In this document: piece by piece, positions 60,601-64,000 of the stretch
Numbering within the stretch: position 1 is the stretch's first letter
How the letters are laid out: the number at the start of each line of letters is the position of its first letter
Source: Marisa cornuarietis
Taxonomy: Eukaryota > Mollusca > Gastropoda > Architaenioglossa > Ampullariidae
Direction of reading: 5' to 3'
DNA: 64,000 nucleotides
NCBI GenBank assembly: GCA_004794655.1
Contig: SMMW01000555.1
Span: 6,667,001-6,731,000, forward strand
The notes under the pieces: generated by a model
Databases searched by the model: none
Seen by the model: only the letters and a program-made list of their open reading frames with translations
Told to the model about the DNA's origin: nothing
Translations under genes and position numbers: made by a program

Positions 60601-60924
60601 TGCCGATGGCGGAGACTATCGACAACATAGTCCGGTGGTTATTGCGCACCTCTTCAGAACAGAGGGTCGTCCAGTCTTGTATACATGAAAAACATCCCAT
60701 GTCCCCCCTATTGTAAGTGGGTACCTGACTTACAGGAGGAGTGATCATTATCATCATCGTCGTCGTCGTTCCAGCCCTGTTGTTTAAAGTCTTTGTGCGC
60801 CGAAATGTAGCCACATCAAAGTTTTGTAATTTTTGTTTCCTTTTAAACTTCTATCTAAATTTTATTCCACCATATTACCAATTCAGGGCCGAATAATTTG
60901 GTGTAGTAGCTACTTCTTTTCTTT
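57670..60924. other. Non-coding stretch
   Basis: Only poly-T and purine-rich tracts are seen. No exon or RNA gene is recognised. Confidence 0.5.
59996..60250 (+). repeat. Purine-rich block with (GGCA)n
   Basis: GA-rich strand containing about five GGCA units at about 60072-60092. Open frames on the opposite strand are repeat translations. Confidence 0.85.
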
Positions 60925-61488
60925 ACAGAAGGTGGAGAGGATGAAGTTTTGTCTGTTTAGAATCTTACTGGTCACCGCACAAGGACCGAACGCTGGTTTA
61001 CAATATGGGACACTCATAAAATGTATCCATCCAGAGTGAAAGTATCCTAGTACTACAGATTCTTTACGGATATGAAACGTGTAATCTGCATGCCGAGACA
61101 GACAGGAAACTCTAAACATTCGAGAACAAGGGCCTGAGGAGGCAGAGAACACAAAAGCAATGACCTGGTACAAAGCCTGGTCGCCACACTCGTAGGACTC
61201 CCCTACTTACAACAGTCAAACAACTGATGCTGGTGTGGCTTTGCCATGTGACCCGACACGACACTTTGTCGAAGACTGTCCTTCAAGATACATTTGGAGG
61301 CGGTCAACCTCGCGGTAGGTAGAGGAAGAAATGGCTCACAAGCTAAAAGGGGTGGACTGGTCGTCCTGTACAGAACCTACTCACAATCGCCTGAGACAGT
61401 CGTGAGTGGCGGGCTTTGTCAGCTGCCGCGTCTATCCATATGCTACCCCTAGAGACCAGTACCAGACAAGGGACGAATGAATGAATAA
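60925..61488 (+). mobile_element. Degenerate RTE-like 3' end, second copy
   Basis: This is the same family as the 37-39 kb element, much more decayed. Recognisable stretches are ILYGYETC (for the LLYGCDTW box), FENKGLRRQ, LCHVTRHDTLSKTVLQDT and a tail ending GGACGAATGAATGAATA. The aligned region starts near the equivalent of the KDGSSTQDIRIR segment. Several stops and frameshifts are present. The 3' tail here is (GAAT)n rather than (GACT)n. It is 5' truncated and non-functional. Confidence 0.8.
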
Positions 61489-62839
61489 GTGACCGACGGA
61501 CAGCAGAAGGAAACAATGTAAGATCCCCATTAAGATTACCACCTTCAGACATTCCCTAGTCGGTCGGAACTGTTGCCATTGCAACTTTGTATTCATCACT
61601 GTCTCGGGGCTGTCAGGTTGCTGTGTTCACAGTTCGAACACATTCTTACATTCTGTTTGTCCATTTCTGGCATCCATGCGTCTCTGAGATAACTGATGTC
61701 TACACTTGGGAAACTTTTACAGCAATTAACCTTTGCTTTCGCACTACTCGGTTATCAACCCCATTTTACCATCTTCGTTTAAGGAGTTAAAGGGGAAGTA
61801 TGCATTTTTCGTTTTTTGTTTTAACCTCGTTGTGATATCTTGAAACCAGTAAATATGTTTGTGAAGTCTCCACCATGTCTCCATTGCAGAAAATATCACT
61901 TGTAAAAATAATGTGAAAACATGTAATAAAACATTTCTTCCCTCCTCTCTCCTCTCTCTTTTCTGTCTCCATCACTCTCTCTCTCTTTCTTATGACTGCC
62001 TGTTTAGCCAACCCATCAAATTTATCTCTCTGTTCACCCACCGTCTACTAATCTAATTATTAATAATAAATTGAAAATATAACGAATTGAGAGTTCAGCG
62101 CACACACTTGCTAATAACTAAAATAGAATTAAGCCCCGTGCCCAGCATTCTGCTGTAAATACCCGCCATGTCATTCATGATTAAGACATCCGTCTTCTAG
62201 CTCTAACGAATTCATAAATAATAAAAGTCATTTAAAAACTGCACCGTACATGTCTTTTAAGAATTTCTTCTTCCTCTTTTTTTTTGTTTTTGTTTTTTGT
62301 TTTGTTTGTTTTTGTTCGTTTAGTCGTCTGACAAGAGAAAGAGAGAGAAAGAAAATTTAGTTAAAAGTTAATATCTCGATACACAATCTGTTTTTATTTC
62401 TGCAGCTGCCCACCTTCAAAGCAATCACTCACAGGCATGCCTAAGAGAAGGGAATCTTATTGGAAACTTTATAAGCCGATGAAATGCAAATGACTGTTAG
62501 CAGAGCTCAGCATTTTTGTTTTTTGCCACCGAAATATTAGAAGAGAAACTGGCAAACTAAGGACATAGAGCCCTGGCTAGGACTTGGTCTTCTCTTTACG
62601 ATCAGATCAGAGTATTAAAAGAAAAGACTGCCTGTGTACTTGTCAAAATTTGGTGCAGAAAGCGGTGTACAAACAGTAAGTCAACAAGATAGGGAGAAGG
62701 TAGAGGGAAAGGAATAATGTTATTATGATAAAAAATATGAAGAATACATGATGCATCCATATCAATACAGATGGTTCACATATATAAATATAACACATCG
62801 TCACGCTGTTTCATTTAGTGTAGCAAACAGCGTGGAGAT

Positions 62840-62843
<4 letters not shown>

Positions 62844-62888
<45 letters not shown>
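62844..62888 (+). repeat. (GT)n(GA)n microsatellite
   Basis: Short GT run joined to a (GA) run of about 34 bp. Confidence 0.96.
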
Positions 62889-62889
<1 letters not shown>

Positions 62890-63104
62890 TGGCTATACCA
62901 GTCTACACTGTTTATCAGATTCAAACTGAATTTCGCAAAGATTATCCTATGAATAGCAGGGATATCTTAGACTGTGTTGATTTTGCTCCGTAATGTTACC
63001 CGTGGCTCCAAATTTAATTAATGACTACAAACTACAAAAAACAGTTGACAGCTTCAGGCCAGAGTGTACTCTGTGAGAGACAGAGAGAGGCGGCAGCTGA
63101 CAGC

Positions 63105-63212
63105 ACTGCAATGTTTATCTCTTCGTCGGAAAAGGTCGTTGGCGTCCCACGTTGCTCTTTGATCTGGTCCGCGAGCGCAGCGGGCCCTGACAGGCTGGTA
63201 GACAAAAGGACT
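63105..63212 (+). repeat. Dispersed repeat shared with 14.6 kb, copy 2
   Basis: This copy contains ACTGCAATGTTTATCT, CTTTGATCTGGTCCGCGAGC and CTGACAGGCTG, and ends GACAAAAGGACT against AAAGACAGGACT in the other copy. The orientation is the same, the two lie 48.5 kb apart, and a GAGAGACAGAGAGAGG tract precedes this one. Confidence 0.7.
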
Positions 63213-64000
63213 CTTACTAAGGGATAACTAGCTAGACAGAGTTAAACATTTATGCACTGACTTAGAAGCAGCCACTGCGTTTACAATTTCTGCACGTGGA
63301 TCTTGTGTCTAAAATTTTTCACCCAATACTAACATCCCGACCACTTCACTCCCCCGTTTTTTCTCTACTTTGTTACGCATCCGGTCTGCTTACATTTTCT
63401 GTCGAGACGAGTTTAAACTGCTTGGGCAATTTTCTCAGCTGCTGCACCTTGTCAGCCAGTCTCGCTATCTGCCAATAAATTCGACGTTCCGTTCACCTGT
63501 TCCCTTACCTTTAATTCAGGCTGTGTCATTAAATACCAACAAAAGCAAGAAAAAAAACCAACACACACGTAGTAAATAATCGAAGCCAGCAATATTCTCA
63601 GTGCTTGGCATGCCAGCTATTCTGTCACTGGTACCTTACCAAGCACTGTGCCATTAATGGTATGCATGACGCCGACGCCAGTGGTGCTGCATAGATGCCA
63701 TTCCAGCCATACACCATCCGAAGAACACCGCAAATTACACCCAAAACTCTCCCAGTTTACCAGCAAATTACGAATGCACACAGCTAGCATCTGACTTGGG
63801 CGATCTAAAAAAAAAACTCAGCAATATGCCTCATCATCTTTTTTTTTATTTTTCTGTTTATTGCATCAGGTATTTATTTATTTGTTTTGTTCAGTGCGTG
63901 ATGACAGACTCCCAATGACCTCATCACCGCTGGAATGAGCACATGCACCTTTAAATAGCCCTAGAGACATTGGCTGCCATGAAATAAAATTAAGGTTTTT

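Larger units (their letters stand above)
61489..64000. other. Non-coding stretch
   Basis: CT-rich at about 61938-61991. Near the end, CAGTGCTTGG (63599-63608) pairs perfectly with CCAAGCACTG (63639-63648), and the palindrome CCATTAATGG follows. No gene is recognised. Confidence 0.5.

Overview
The window reads as nuclear DNA from a metazoan, most likely a marine lophotrochozoan and perhaps a gastropod mollusc. The grounds are very dense CA/GT, CAT and CAAA microsatellites, no compact gene packing, tRNA-headed SINE-like copies, and degraded non-LTR retrotransposons of an RTE-like clade that is common in molluscs, annelids and cnidarians. The species assignment is inference; nothing here is diagnostic. 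I find no host protein-coding gene I can defend. The stretch looks like an intergenic region or a large intron.

Layout. 0-10 kb: non-coding with (ATC)n, (CAAA)n and long (CA)n tracts and two SINE-like copies. 10.5-11.07 kb: relic 3' end of an RNase H-bearing non-LTR element, readable across three frames. 14-18 kb: SINE-like copy, a dispersed repeat shared with 63.1 kb, a CTCF-like motif and a 148-bp tandem dimer. 19.9-21.7 kb: a CpG-dense block, a second CTCF-like motif and a cluster of NRF1, E-box and CCAAT motifs, the best promoter-like interval. 22.4-24 kb: another dispersed-repeat pair and a SINE-like copy. 24-34 kb: mostly non-coding with microsatellites, an RFX X-box, and a promoter-like cluster at 33.55-33.63 kb. 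34.05-34.66 kb: a 43-bp minisatellite of about 14 units. 37.03-39.31 kb: an RTE-like insertion whose 5' half is inverted, flanked by a candidate target-site duplication, the signature of twin priming. 42.7 kb: possible CR1/L2-like C-terminal relic. 43.61-44.34 kb: a 733-bp fold-back element built from 20-bp near-palindromic units, inserted at TA inside a CA tract. 44.3-64 kb: largely non-coding, with two more RTE-like relics (49.0 and 60.9-61.5 kb), microsatellites and scattered motif clusters.

The most interesting objects are the fold-back element with nested palindromes and unequal arms, and the twin-primed RTE copy. No pathway or operon logic applies. The interpretable biology is transposition, repeat turnover and possible cis-regulation. 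Motif calls are by eye and would need genome-wide comparison and chromatin or transcript data to be confirmed.
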